From Maratus speciosus (taxonomy: Eukaryota; Arthropoda; Arachnida; Araneae; Salticidae): a stretch of 64,000 nucleotides of DNA. The notes below the pieces were generated by a model. The model had not been told where the DNA came from. It searched no databases and worked only from the letters and a program-made list of their open reading frames with translations. Position 1 is the first letter of the stretch; each line of letters begins with the position of its first letter. The position numbers were made by a program, and so were the translations under genes. Where the stretch lies: positions 14,992,926 to 15,056,925 of the forward strand of contig OZ010787.1 of assembly GCA_963932465.1 (NCBI GenBank), given 5' to 3'. This document shows positions 12,280 to 23,106 of the stretch, piece after piece.

Positions 12280-12954
12280 TTAAATGTTCCTCCCATTCAT
12301 ATTAAAAGTCATTTACGTGAAAGTAGTTTTTTATTCTTGTGAAATTTACGAATATTAATTTTTATATGTTCCCCGTGTCCTATAACTTTAATTTAGAAAA
12401 ATAAATGTAAGAAGTATAAAAAAAACAGCTTAATTTTTGTAAGACCGTAAAAGTACTTTTTGTGCCAGAGAATACTGAAAATCATAAAATCTAAAGTATC
12501 ACAACTTGGCCAGCTTTTGTCTCCACATTTTTTTTTTTTTTTTTTTTTTTTTTCTTTTTACGATGAAATTACTCAAAACTTTTACAAAAAATATAATTTT
12601 GACTTAAATGGCTACTGATATGATGGAAAACAACATCTGAATCATTTTTGCAATTGAAATTCTACTTTTAAAACTAACAGTTTATGAATTAGCTTTTGTA
12701 TAACGATGAGAGAGAACACCCAGGACAATAAATATTACGTAGTGTATAGCGATGAATTCTTTATGTACTGTATTCAGTTACGGGGATATCGATTAAAGAA
12801 ATCTGATTTTCGTTTAAAAATTGCATTGTTTCAGAAAAACGTTTTTTTTCATTAGCCTCCACGAAAACTTAAGAATTTTTTATATGTACAAAGATTTTCT
12901 AACAACCAATAAAATATTTATAAATAATAGTGCCAATGTAACATGTATTCACCT

Positions 12955-14238
12955 TAGAGATCTACACGTTCGAAAATTTCAGGCCCGACACGTGCAAAAA
13001 TGTGTGAAAACAAGGCCGAGCCGGGCAAAAATCAATGAAATCGAACCCGATTCAACTTACACAAAAAATTCCGATTTTTCTTAACATACAATTAAGATTA
13101 TTTTCTAGAATACTGTATACATATTTATGGTTAAAAAAATTACTATATTCTTAGTATATTTTAGATTATATATTCGCAAGCCAAATTGGCTTGTTTTGCA
13201 GACACTGACAAAGTAGTTTTCTGTGCTTCTTGAATTGGTTCGAAATCGCGACAATTTTTGTTAATTTTATACAAACTTTTAATTTTATACACTTTTAATT
13301 CAAAAATCTCAATTTTTAGTAATCTTTTGAGAAAAAGATGTCTTTTTTTAATGTGGGGGATACAGAACCATGTTTTATTTGCTTTCGTTTAATAAATTTC
13401 AGAGATATAATTTAAATTGTCTTTTATAAAGCTTCAAAATTACCATTTTCTCTAGCCATCTTTTTTGAAATTCTAATTTTATATTAATTTTTTTTAATGA
13501 ATCTTTATGTAGGTAATTGTCTGATTGATCACTAAAATTGTTATTCCGTATTCCATGGCTTGCAGATACGTAAATCAGAAAAATTCTGTACTTTAGTTTA
13601 TTATTAATTTTGTGTAAATATCAAGGCAATGTTCTTTTACAAAATTTTTAACCATAATTTTGTTTAACCCCTTAATTCTCGCTCCCGTCAATATCACGGG
13701 CTGAGGTGTCGTTCGTTATTTCTCGCTCCCGTCATATTTCCGGGCTGGAGATTTATTGCTGGAAAAAACTTCTGAAACCAGAAAAATTTAACTGGCATTT
13801 CGGTGTGAAGTCTTTGAATATTGCCGTTTGGCTTTTGCGCCGACTGTAATGTTTGTCTTTGTATTGCATGTTTCGAAATATGTAACACTCAAAAAATTAT
13901 TAATAATCAAAATTTAATGTATATATATTGTTTCAAATACTATTTGTAAAAATGTGTGTGATGAGGATAAATAAAGATCTAAGATGTGAAAAATAAAGGT
14001 TTTATTCGCATTAATTTGTACGGTGTAAAACAAACATTAAGACACAGAATTCTCGCATGCTGGCTTTTCTACAAATATGAATTTGTCCTATAACATCTTT
14101 TTTTTTCGCCTAAAAAAAACTAATTGCATATTTTATTTAGAAACCTTATAATTATTAAATTTCTGTAATAAAATAAATATGTACTTTTTTGAAGGTTTTT
14201 TCAAATATTAAGCGACCGTGAAGGGGTTAAAGAATATT

Positions 14239-14286
<48 letters not shown>

Positions 14287-14381
14287 TAGAGTTTGAGTCA
14301 CATCGGGCCTGTCTTGATTTCATTGATTATTTTTCATGGACCGGATCAGGGCCTGAAATTTTCCACCCGTGCATACATCTA
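12955..14381. mobile_element. hAT-like non-autonomous element
   Basis: The ends are imperfect inverted repeats: TAGAGATCTACACG at 12955 and TAGATGTATGCACG on the opposite strand ending at 14381. Both are followed inward by a 'tttcaggcccgacac' / 'ttcaggccctgatcc' block and a shared atcaatgaaatcgaa / atcaatgaaatcaag stretch, so the inverted similarity runs about 100 bp. TAGAGATG-type ends next to GGCCCG-rich stretches are typical of hAT-like MITEs; I could not find a clean 8-bp duplication. The interior contains a TTAA element and a 47-bp T-run at about 14240-14285. No transposase is visible. Confidence 0.5.
13668..14226. mobile_element. piggyBac-like TTAA element (559 bp), nested
   Basis: Flanked by TTAA at 13664-13667 and 14227-14230. 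The left end reads CCCCTTAATTCTCGCTCCCG and the right end, on the opposite strand, CCCCTTCACGGTCGC. Just inside the left end is a hairpin, CCCGT (13684-13688) with ACGGG (13696-13700). The block tctcgctcccgtcatattt...cgggctg is repeated once more at about 13722-13747. A 210-bp relative with the same terminus lies at 50482-50691. Inserted inside the hAT-like element. Confidence 0.75.
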
Positions 14382-15149
14382 TTTTAAACAAAACATTATC
14401 GATTTTCAAACTACCATGCAACAAGAATTTAAATAGTCAAAAGTATTTTCAAGTTTTTGTTTCACATCATAATGAAAGTATTAAAATGTTCGTTTATTAA
14501 TTCCTAAAGACGTGAATCATCTATTTCATCATAATACAGAGATGTATCAAAGTTCACTTCGATTATGAACAAAACTGACACGTTAATTAGCTCTCATACT
14601 TCCACACAACTCATGAAAGGCTTCAAAGAAACTTTCTGATCGATGATTGCAATCTGATAATTAAATAATAAAAAGGCGTCGAAGTATCCAACCGTTCTTA
14701 TCTCCGTTTATGTTGAAAGGAGGAATTTAAATCATTCCCTACAAGGGACAAATCAAATATAAATTCTTCAGATCAGGTTAAGTTATTGTTACAGACAGAT
14801 GAGATGCTTTTAAGTAAAGATCGACCAAAACAGGTTTTTAAGACCAAAACCGAATTTCGGTAATCTTCCTATTTTCGGCCGAAAACGTTTACTCAAAGTT
14901 TAGTCACTTTAAGTAGTTAATACATACATAAAAATACATAATTATTAATTAATTATACGTGTAATTATAAGTGTGGTTCAAGTTGATTCTGTGTGCCCTC
15001 TGACCAAAAATTTTTATTTTCATCAACAACGACACAAAATGATTTTCTAATTATATACGAATGTCTTCTAATTAAAAAATATTTTAAGTATACATACCTC
15101 GATTTATATTTCATAATGATTTTTGCAAATGATCATCTGTTACACTAGA
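14382..15149. other. AT-rich spacer, no gene recognised
   Basis: No terminal repeats, tandem structure or coding signal that I can support. Confidence 0.5.
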
Positions 15150-15646
15150 AATTTCTCAAACCGGATTTCCTTGCTAAATCAGTGATTCTTAACGATGAGT
15201 ATGATATTGAAGAAAACATTCCTATGCCGATCTGCATGTTAAAAGCCGGTCTGTCTAAAAAACTTATTTGTGATTGGCAAACTGATTGGAATAATAGTAA
15301 AAAAGGTCGTTTTACATATGACTTATTAAGTAAAGTTAATTTGGATTATGTATGTTATTCTCAGATATGTGTTTATTTTTACACAGAGCATGGTGCCTTT
15401 CCGGCATATCTTAAAAAAATGGGAAAAGCAGAGAGTGATAAGTGCAGGTGTGGTACTAAGGGCGATGTTCGTCATTTTTTATTTGACTCATGCCAAGTGT
15501 CTGCTGAGAAATTTGATTTTATTAGGAACCGTCCAGTGGCTTGGAATATCCGAATAGTTCTTGCCTGTCGTGGGAACTATAATAAGTTACAAAATATCTA
15601 TAACAAGCTAAATAAGAATTTTTCATTTATTAAATATGTGTTTTGA
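15150..15646 (+). pseudogene. Non-LTR retrotransposon ORF2 C-terminus
   Basis: A 5'-truncated open frame encodes about 160 residues matching the extreme C-terminal part of ORF2 in Jockey/R1-type LINEs. It has a Trp-rich region (CDWQTDWNNSKKGRFTYDLL), then TEHGAFPAYLKKMG, which corresponds to the 'LTGHGxFxxYLxRFG' signature after the RNase H or connection region. A cysteine-rich knuckle follows, CRCGTKGDVRHFLFDSC. The reverse transcriptase domain is absent because the copy is truncated at about 15150, the usual outcome of incomplete reverse transcription. The reading frame is intact to its stop, so the copy may be fairly young. It is followed by a long 3' untranslated stretch. Confidence 0.8.
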
Positions 15647-16375
15647 ATGTCTACTTCTTGTGGTTTTTACTGCAAGCTGGTGAAAGTACTATAAAGCTGT
15701 GCCCTTATTGTGACATTGAAATACTTGGTCTGCTGGTCGGAACTATCTTTTTATCTTCGGTGCTAACAGTGATTGGCATGTTGTGCGGCTACATATGATG
15801 GTCTTTTAAAAACTTTTTAATAACATTATTATGTCTTTTTACGAACATTTCGGACTACTTTCTAAAGACTTTGTGTTTCAGAGTGTATGTGGTGTCCTTC
15901 TTAGGAACTATGATACGAACAATTATTTTGTAGGACTTTGGCGATGGACTCGTCTATTTTAGTCTAATGTAATTTGTATATTTGCAGGTCAATTTAATTT
16001 ATAATTTAGTTCAATATGTGATTCCAGTTTTGTGTAAGTTTTCAAGTCAGTGACTTGAACATCTGTGATATTTTTATTTTGGTTCTGTTGGTGTTTAACG
16101 AGAGGTGTTCTCGTTCTTTGCTTAAATTTTATTTTGGTTTACAAATTATGTAACCTTATGTATGTAGATTTTATTTCTAGTGCGAGTCTCACTACTGAAC
16201 GTTAGTCTATGTTTAATTATTTGCCGTCTGGTTTTTCTGGGCCTGTTTTCTTAGCGGTGGTTTTTCTTGGTGGTGCATAGGGTTTTCCGCCGGAGCAATA
16301 GAACCTATGCCAAATTTGGTGGGTGCTCCGGTTGGGTGATTCTGCCAGTTCTTTAAAAGTACAGTTAAAATTTCA
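15647..16375 (+). mobile_element. 3' untranslated tail of the LINE
   Basis: Follows the ORF2 stop without a break and has a different, GT-rich composition. It contains ccgccggagcaatagaacct and gggtgctccggttgggtgat close to its end, and finishes near a short A-rich stretch around 16372-16380. The boundary with the following Penelope fragment is approximate. Confidence 0.55.
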
Positions 16376-16472
16376 TAAAAAACTTAAACAAAAAATTAAT
16401 AAAAATCAATAACTAAAAACTGCGCCTACTAGCCCCGGTCTCCCTTAATATGTAAGAAAATAGACCCAATAG

Positions 16473-16817
16473 GACCAAATCAATTATCAGGGGTATACAC
16501 TGAGCTCTGAAAATGGAATAGTTCGATTTTATATAGGAATGACAAAGAGAAAGTTCAAAACTAGGATAAAAGAACATATAGCAGACATCAAACACAACAA
16601 GAAAACTACAGCTCTGACCAGACTATATAACAGAGAACCTTTAAAAATAGATTTTTAAAATAGCAGAATAATTTATCCATCAAGATCTTATTTGCCATCC
16701 ATCATTAGAGAATCAATTGAGATCTTCTTACGCAATGAAAATATTCGCAATGATTCCGCATCCATGGAGCTCCCTAAAATTTGGAAAGAAATGCTATACA
16801 GGATAATGAAACAATAA
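16473..16817 (+). pseudogene. Penelope-like GIY-YIG endonuclease, C-terminal fragment
   Basis: The frame gives GYTLSSENGIVRFYIGMTKR then KFKTRIKEHIADIKHNKK, the GIY-YIG nuclease core with the YIG tyrosine and the conserved arginine of the following helix. After an in-frame TAA at 16656-16658, the same frame continues with ESIEIFLRNENIRNDSASME, the region carrying the metal-binding glutamate (ES/EA-IEI), and ends LPKIWKEML. This is the C-terminal endonuclease of canonical (EN+) Penelope-like retroelements, which nicks target DNA for reverse transcription. The reverse transcriptase part is absent upstream; the sequence before it belongs to the LINE tail. One stop codon is the only clear lesion. 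Confidence 0.88.
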
Positions 16818-16973
16818 TAGAAAGTAATTCACGTTCACAAATTTCCATATTTAACATTGCAGTTAATTTCATTATGCTTCTGTTCGCGTGATTTTTGTTT
16901 TGTTTACTAGTTCTTCAATTTGAATTTTTGCGAAAATATATTTATAATTTTATTTTCTTGAGAATGTTGCCAC

Positions 16974-17004
16974 CTGATGCAATGAAACATGTCGAAATGT
17001 AAAT
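16974..17004 (+). ncRNA. Degenerate hammerhead-like motif after the PLE end
   Basis: About 155 bp downstream of the GIY-YIG stop, CTGATGC (16974-16980) is followed by a weak hairpin and GAAA (16994-16997), then TGTAAAT. This is close to the hammerhead core CUGAUGA...GAAA but has C instead of the last A, and stem II is interrupted by mismatches. Penelope-like elements are known to carry hammerheads in their terminal repeats, and the position fits. An AATAAA-type signal follows at about 17002-17010. Confidence 0.35.
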
Positions 17005-17010
17005 AAATAA

Positions 17011-18300
17011 AGGTATTTTGCCGTTTAAAATGTATGTTTATCACTTATAGCAATAATGAGTACTTTAATAGGGATTATTCGATTTTCATTCACACCATTT
17101 TCATTACAATTAAAAAAATGTTATAATAGTTTTAATAAACAAATTGCAAATTTAGCGGGTGAAACTAGCGCCATATTTAAAATAAAGCATGTATTTTAAT
17201 TCGTAGCACTGCAATAATTTTTCAATAAGTGCATCAAAATGATGTCATTATCATTACACAAGCTCCGAAATTAGAGACTAAATCTTTGAGACAGCCAAAA
17301 TGTGTATGATTTATCACGTCATCTGTGAGAAATGGCGTCATGTAAATCGTGTACCAGTATTTTGCATGATAAAAAATATAACATTTCACTAGAAGTGCAT
17401 CGAAATCACGTAATTAATTTTTGTAATTTTAATTTAACCAACATTGTGAAAATGATTTCTTCATTATTGTAAGAATCTTTTTTTAATTAATAGTACTTTA
17501 TTTTTCAAGAACACTGTTTCTTATTTATAAACTTTAATTGTAAAATAATTCCAAAATATTATATTCCGTCGAATTAGGTAGATCGCCATTTGCATCTCAA
17601 CTCTGTCTTCTTAAACGCGACTTTCGATATTGCAACATCGTAACATACTCTTTTCTCCAAACCTAATTAATTTGATTATGTATGTTAAATGCATGTGGCT
17701 AATGAGTATTAAGTGCATATTTTGAGTGCGTGTTATTGTTATTTCGTTATTCTGAAAGGGGTTTAGTAATTGCATTACAATAATACTTCCTGAGAAATTT
17801 TTCTACAGTAAATATATGTTTTAACTTTGCGGTTATTGCATGTTTGTTTAATTGAATTTTTTTTTTTTTAATTATTGAACCAAAACTTCTTTTCGTAACA
17901 TAATTTAACATCTGTTTCTATTAAAGCACAATTTTTATTTAATTATTAATTAAATACTACATAGAATTTTTAGATGTTTTATTAGCCATTAGATTTTTTA
18001 TTATTGTTGTTGTTGTTTTTAAATAACTACAATATCTAAATTTTGTTTAATTTTTATTCAGTCTTAGTTTTAAGTTAAGTTAATAGAATCAGCGCATATT
18101 ATTTATTTGTGTATTGAAATACCATGCTTTAATGAAATGTTTTATTCCACCTTGACTAATCGTATTATTTTTTGTTAAAACTTTTTCCAAATTTAGAATA
18201 AAATTAATTGTTTTGCGCTCCAAAATCGAAAGGTCTCGTGTAATACAAATGCAACACATCAGGCTTCCACTTAGTTTACATAACATTAACTTTTTCCTTT
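17011..18300. other. AT-rich DNA with a diverged dispersed repeat
   Basis: No gene. Segments around 17270-17300 and 18040-18290 resemble 28390-28420 and 28500-28660 in the same order and strand: ccgaaattagagactaaatc versus ccgaaattagaagctaaatc, and ggtctcgtgtaatacaaatg versus atgatctcgtgcaatttaaa. They are diverged copies of one unclassified repeat. Confidence 0.4.
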
Positions 18301-18312
18301 CATGTTGAAGTA

Positions 18313-18748
18313 CAGTAGCCTTCCTCTTAACCGGAACTCCGCTTTAACCGGCCGCCTTTTTTTCCCAACATCAGGCAAAATTCAGAAAAGAAATTTCCGG
18401 TTCTCATTTCTTTATGGTTCATTAAATCAAATTTACATAATGTAGAATAATTTCAACTTCTTATAAAGGTATGTGACACGATTTTCAATAATTTAATTTG
18501 TATTAAATATCGTTCATTATCTGTTATTAGTGATAATTTTTATTTCAATTCAGTTAATTACAACTGGTATTCATTTCACAAAATATAGAAAATATGTACT
18601 TTTTTAAAACTACACAAATTAAAAAACTAAATGTATCCTACACATTTAATTGGTTAAATATGTACTTACTTATTTAATTTTTTTTTCTTCTCCGGTTAAA
18701 CCGGTTTTTCTCTTAACCCGCTTAGGCCGGTTAAGCGGGAGGCTACTG
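18313..18748. mobile_element. Tigger/pogo-type MITE (436 bp)
   Basis: Ends are inverted repeats CAGTAGCCTTCCTCTTAACC and, on the opposite strand, CAGTAGCCTCCCGCTTAACC, flanked by TA at 18311-18312 and 18749-18750. CAGT...TTAACCGG ends with a TA duplication match the pogo/Tigger group. Subterminal copies of ttaaccgg / ccggttaa recur inside both ends. No transposase. Confidence 0.85.
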
Positions 18749-18955
18749 TACTTCGCATTTGTGTCGGCTTTTGTTTGAAATACTTTTGGTTCTGGTTGGA
18801 TTGGTGATGGACAAAATAATTTTGTTGAGTTTGGGTCAGGTTTTCGGTTTGAAATTACTGACTTCAGGTTAGATATAACCCGGCACACCACACAACACTG
18901 AAACACAAACACACAATTCGGAATGCTAGTGCGGTTGAATTCTTGAAATTTCGAT

Positions 18956-19095
18956 CAGGGGCTCTAAACACAGAAAGACGGAACGAAAAGTAGTGAAAAG
19001 TTACGTCATTTTGACGCAATTATCATAATTTTTTTCTGTTTTGTGAAAGAAAACGTAAATATTTTTCACCGTTCCGTCGTTCTGTGTTTAGGGTC
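18956..19095. mobile_element. Short inverted-repeat element (~140 bp)
   Basis: Left arm CTCTAAACACAGAAAGACGG near 18962 pairs with the right arm that reads, on the opposite strand, CCCTAAACACAGAACGACGG. GAATTC words sit symmetrically outside at about 18938 and 19100. The class is uncertain. Confidence 0.5.
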
Positions 19096-19485
19096 AAGAG
19101 AATTCGCCATTTTCTCAGTTTGAATCAATAAACTCTTGAAACCTGAAATTAAAATAATACTATAAAAAAATAATCATTGCTTTTACACAAACAAATGACA
19201 TCATAGATGCCAAAGAAACAATCTTTTTCTGAAAGTGGTTCTTTAAGGGAGAAGTAATTTAGATTCACAAATATGAATCTAAAATTACTAGCCTCTAAAA
19301 TATCTATTTAATTATATATAACCCAAATTCACACAATAACAAATTTAAGAGTATTAAACTAGTGAATGATCTACAAATCCTCAAAATTTTTTATCGTTAA
19401 ATCCTTAAGTTAAATATTATGACCTTACTTTCTTGACAGCGAAGGGGGTTAAGGTGATCCGGAGCTAAAAAATTATACTTTTTTT

Positions 19486-20305
19486 AGGATTGCTTACTTA
19501 AAAAGCAAAAAAAGAACCATTATACGATCACTCCTGTGTCTTGCTGTCCGTCTGTCACAGCCATTTTACTCGTAAAATATGGAACGCGAAACGTTAAAAT
19601 TGTCTGAAGTAATAGTAAAGGCTATTGACCCATATATTTATGGATATTAACCATTTACAAATATATTTAGGAAAAATGTAGAGGGGCTAAGTTACTTGAA
19701 AGAAAAGTCTTTTATTTGTATATCATGTGGGGTATCCTGTAAACGCTTTCGTACCATTGAATTCAAAAAGATATTTCTTTTAATTTAAAGTATTATATTT
19801 TCAGAGATATCGTGGAAAATGTAATACAAAAATATGTCCCCCCCCCCCACTTTTTTTCTATTTCCGAATCTACTGAAACTAAAATTATGAAAAAATTAGG
19901 GGCATTAAAAAGAAGTTAATTTAAACCTTGGAAGAAAGCTATAGCGATTACACTAGGCCGCATAGATTTTGAGAAAATCGCATTTTTCCGTTACACACAA
20001 ATTTCGATTTGAGGGCGTTGACGAGCGCTGAAGGTACCTATCGTCGCAGAAGTATAAAAGAATTGTTGATAATGATTTTCGAAAGAAATTGTCTGTAATT
20101 AGCCGAGATATTAACCCTTAAAGAAACGGATGGTTTGGACATACATTAAAGACACGTGTGGCGTACTCTATGCGCCATCGGCTTTTAAAGCCTAGATAAG
20201 AATTTTTAATGATATATTTGTGTAATGCAATGCCCAATTACTAATTCATAATTTTAATGTACGGAAACCTCTGTGCGCAAGTAATACTCGCACTTGACCG
20301 GTTTA
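19486..20305 (+). repeat. Interspersed repeat, copy A
   Basis: Begins with cttaaaaagcaaaaaaagaa and a tgctgtccgtctgtcacag block, contains gcatttttccgttacacaca and agccgagatattaaccctta, and ends gtacggaaacctctg...agtaatactcgcacttgac. The head and tail match copy B at 59726. Repeats with a 'tacggaaccctc...ctcgcacttg' tail are widespread in arthropod genomes; I cannot assign the class from this copy. It has no recognisable protein. Confidence 0.7.
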
Positions 20306-21595
20306 TAACTTTGCACTCGTTATTTTCTTCAAATGCGTGTTTATATATACATTCCTTTTCATATGTAAAATTTTTAAGAAAAATTAAAATTCAGTTATTA
20401 AAAAAAAATAGTCATGTTTAAAATTTTATATATCTTCTGAAAAGATAACTCTGTTTGAATACTTTTTTTCATTTTTGAGTGCAGAAAAGAACAAAAGTGC
20501 TAATTTGTCTTTAGGATTAACAAAATATTTATTTAGGAAAATATATTATTTTCCAATTAAAAAGGATTTTTAAAAAGTACCTAGTAAACCAAGGGAGTTA
20601 TTTTTCCTTTATTTTCTAAAAACAGAAAACTCCGACGACAATTATTAGAGTATATTTCTGAAAATCAAAGTACAACGTTTTTATGCTGTATCTTTTATAG
20701 AAATTAAATATTAAAAAAATCTTTAAAAAAATACATTCTTTGAAAAATGAAGTTAAATCCTGGAAATTGGCGCATCTACCACACGCAGTATAACGTAAAA
20801 AGCGCTATATATTTTGATCAAATTATCACGTTTACATGCGGTTTGTGTCATGTTATTATATGTATTAACATATTTTTTAAACCTAAAATGAAAAATCTGT
20901 TTTTTTTTTCTTCTAAATCATTTTAAAGTTTTTTACTTTTTATAACATAAGAACTGACTGATATTCAAAAGAAACTTATTGAATATATTATTTTTTTCAT
21001 ACAATTGATCTTTCATTTAATATTCATACATTTCTTTTTCTTTCTATAGGTAAGCTGCTGTATGTACAGCTCAGATATTTTTATCCAAGAACATACTAAT
21101 CTTGTAAGTTAAAAATTTGTTTTATTTAATTTATATTTTATTTAAAAATTCTGAACAATTTTCATAGTAAAACATTTAAAGAAATAAAGATACAATCATC
21201 GAAAAAAAAAGCATCATTTAATACTTTTTTGTGCAAATTTTGTTGTAGTATATAAACAAAGGAGCCGATTGTTGAGAATAATGACTCCTTTTATCTGATA
21301 CTTGTGAATTTTTTTAGAGAGCTGTCTACATAATTAAATGAAACACAAATTTAAATTGTTATGTATAACGACACGATAATAAAAATATGCACATAAATAT
21401 ACATACTTAGGTGCAAAATTGGATAAAAGTTTGCCTGCGAACACTTGCATACAAGTTTGGACGTCGTTTCTACGGTTAGTTTTAGGATTTCTAAATATTT
21501 TATAAAGAACCAAATTCAAAGGTTTTCTCCAAATTGAAACCTGGTACTTATATTGGGTGTATAAGTATCAAATATATCTCATGCGATCGTCCGTC
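20306..21595. other. AT-rich spacer, no gene recognised
   Basis: No terminal repeats or coding signal. A short internal palindrome (gctgctgtatgtacagctc) lies at 21052-21070. Confidence 0.45.
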
Positions 21596-21599
21596 ATTC

Positions 21600-22180
21600 C
21601 TTTCGCCCCGAGGCTAACGTGAAAGACAGGCTACCGCGGTACATCCCACGTGTCTTATTTACAGACCGCTAGAGTGACGTGATGCTCTTTTCGCCAACCT
21701 TCATTGGTGCATTCGAGCATCATGTGACTCCAGTGGTCTGTAAAAAAAGATATGTGAAATGCATCGCGGTAGCCTATCTTTCTCGTTAACCTCGTTTCGT
21801 CCCGAGGCTAACGAAAAAGACAGGCTAAACTCGGTGCATTCCTCATATCTTTTTTTGCAGACCACTAGAGTGACGTCATGCTCATTTCGTACACTTGCAT
21901 TGGTGAATTCGAGCATCACGTGACTCCAGTGGTCTGCAGGGCTCGCAGCGTTCCTAAAATTTTCGCACTTTGCTACCACTAAATTAAAACGATAATCTTT
22001 GTTGTATTGTTCTATAATAGATGTTAAAGGAATCTACCACGAAGAATTCTTATTTAAAATACTGGTAGTAAAGTGTGAAAATTTTAGGAACGGTGCGAGC
22101 CCTGGGTCTGTAAAAAAGATACATGGAATGCACCGTGGTAGCCTGTCTTTCTCGTTAGCCTCGTTTCGGCCGTATCCTGG
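21600..22180. repeat. Fold-back cluster of two palindromic units
   Basis: Two adjacent palindromes share one design. The left arm has cgaggctaacgaaaaagaca, gcggt.cattcc, atctttttttgcagaccact and agagtgacgtcatgctc; the right arm repeats these as reverse complements ending ctttctcgtt.acctcg. Unit one runs about 21609-21795 and unit two about 21798-22172. Unit two is broken in its right arm by a 168-bp insertion. Overlapping open frames on both strands here are by-products of the palindromes. Confidence 0.75.
21937..22104. mobile_element. 168-bp MITE inserted in the fold-back
   Basis: The inverted ends CAGGGCTCGCAGCGTTCCTA and the opposite-strand CAGGGCTCGCACCGTTCCTA continue for about 40 bp. 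The 6-bp word GGTCTG is duplicated on each side (21931-21936 and 22105-22110), and removing the insert restores the fold-back arm ccagtggtctgtaaaaaaag. CAGGG ends are hAT-like, although a hAT duplication would be 8 bp. Confidence 0.8.
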
Positions 22181-23106
22181 TGTTATTTTTTTAAGTTTAA
22201 ATAATAACCTTTTAGGAGTAGAAAAGCTAAAATTTTGCAAGAAGCATTTATCAATCAATTGCAATACATTTTTTTTTAAATTAAAGTTCATATATTTTTT
22301 AAATATTAATTTTATAATTTCTATTTCGTAATACATAATCGTGGGAATTACAGAAATAATCTACCTATGTTTCGACATTTTGAGAAAAATGGGTGTTGCT
22401 ATTGAGCATTTAGATATTTGTCCAAATGTTAATTTGTAGATGGCTCCCGAAACGTAATTGGTGCATATCAGTTAATAGCAGACATTATTCACTATCAGTT
22501 GGTAAACGGTATTCAAAATAGCCTAGGTTTGGTGCTTATTTTTCCATGACTATACACTGGGCCATAATAAATAATTGTGACGACCGCGATAAATAACACA
22601 GGCTTGCGAGGAAAATTTCCTCTTCGAATTGAAGGGTGTTTCTTATGAATTTTTTTAATGCTGATTTTGAGAAAAATCTTCAGGAAGTCCCATCACCTAT
22701 AGTTTCTGCACAATTCCAGAATTTCTGTGTGGTTGGTGCTATGAATTTAGTCATAAATGCATCGAATTTCCATTTGGTAAATTGTAAATTTAATCATGAG
22801 ATGCGGGGCATGAGACACCAGTACTTATGATAGCAGCCTGTAGAGGAAACAACTACAAGCAGTACACAAGACAGAAAGTTCTAAAAGCCGGAGAGGGACA
22901 TATTTCTTCGAGATAAAGAAAATTCATTATAATATATTTTCTTCTTTTTACTTTGCGGCAACTGTAACTAAAATTAAAATTAAAATCTTATTTTGAGTGT
23001 TTTATTACATTGTTTTCCACGTGAGGCTTGATATTAGCAGGAATGTTTTAGATCATCATCGTCACTTTGAGAAAAAACCTTAAATTATTAACACCTTGAG
23101 GGACGC
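22181..23106. other. Spacer, no gene recognised
   Basis: AT-rich sequence with a (TA)n tract at about 23198-23211 lying inside the neighbouring element. A 64-residue plus-strand frame at 22636-22830 has no recognised domain. Confidence 0.45.

Noticed and set aside
21701..22336. Long overlapping frames on both strands
   Set aside because: They arise from the fold-back arms; the same peptides appear on both strands.
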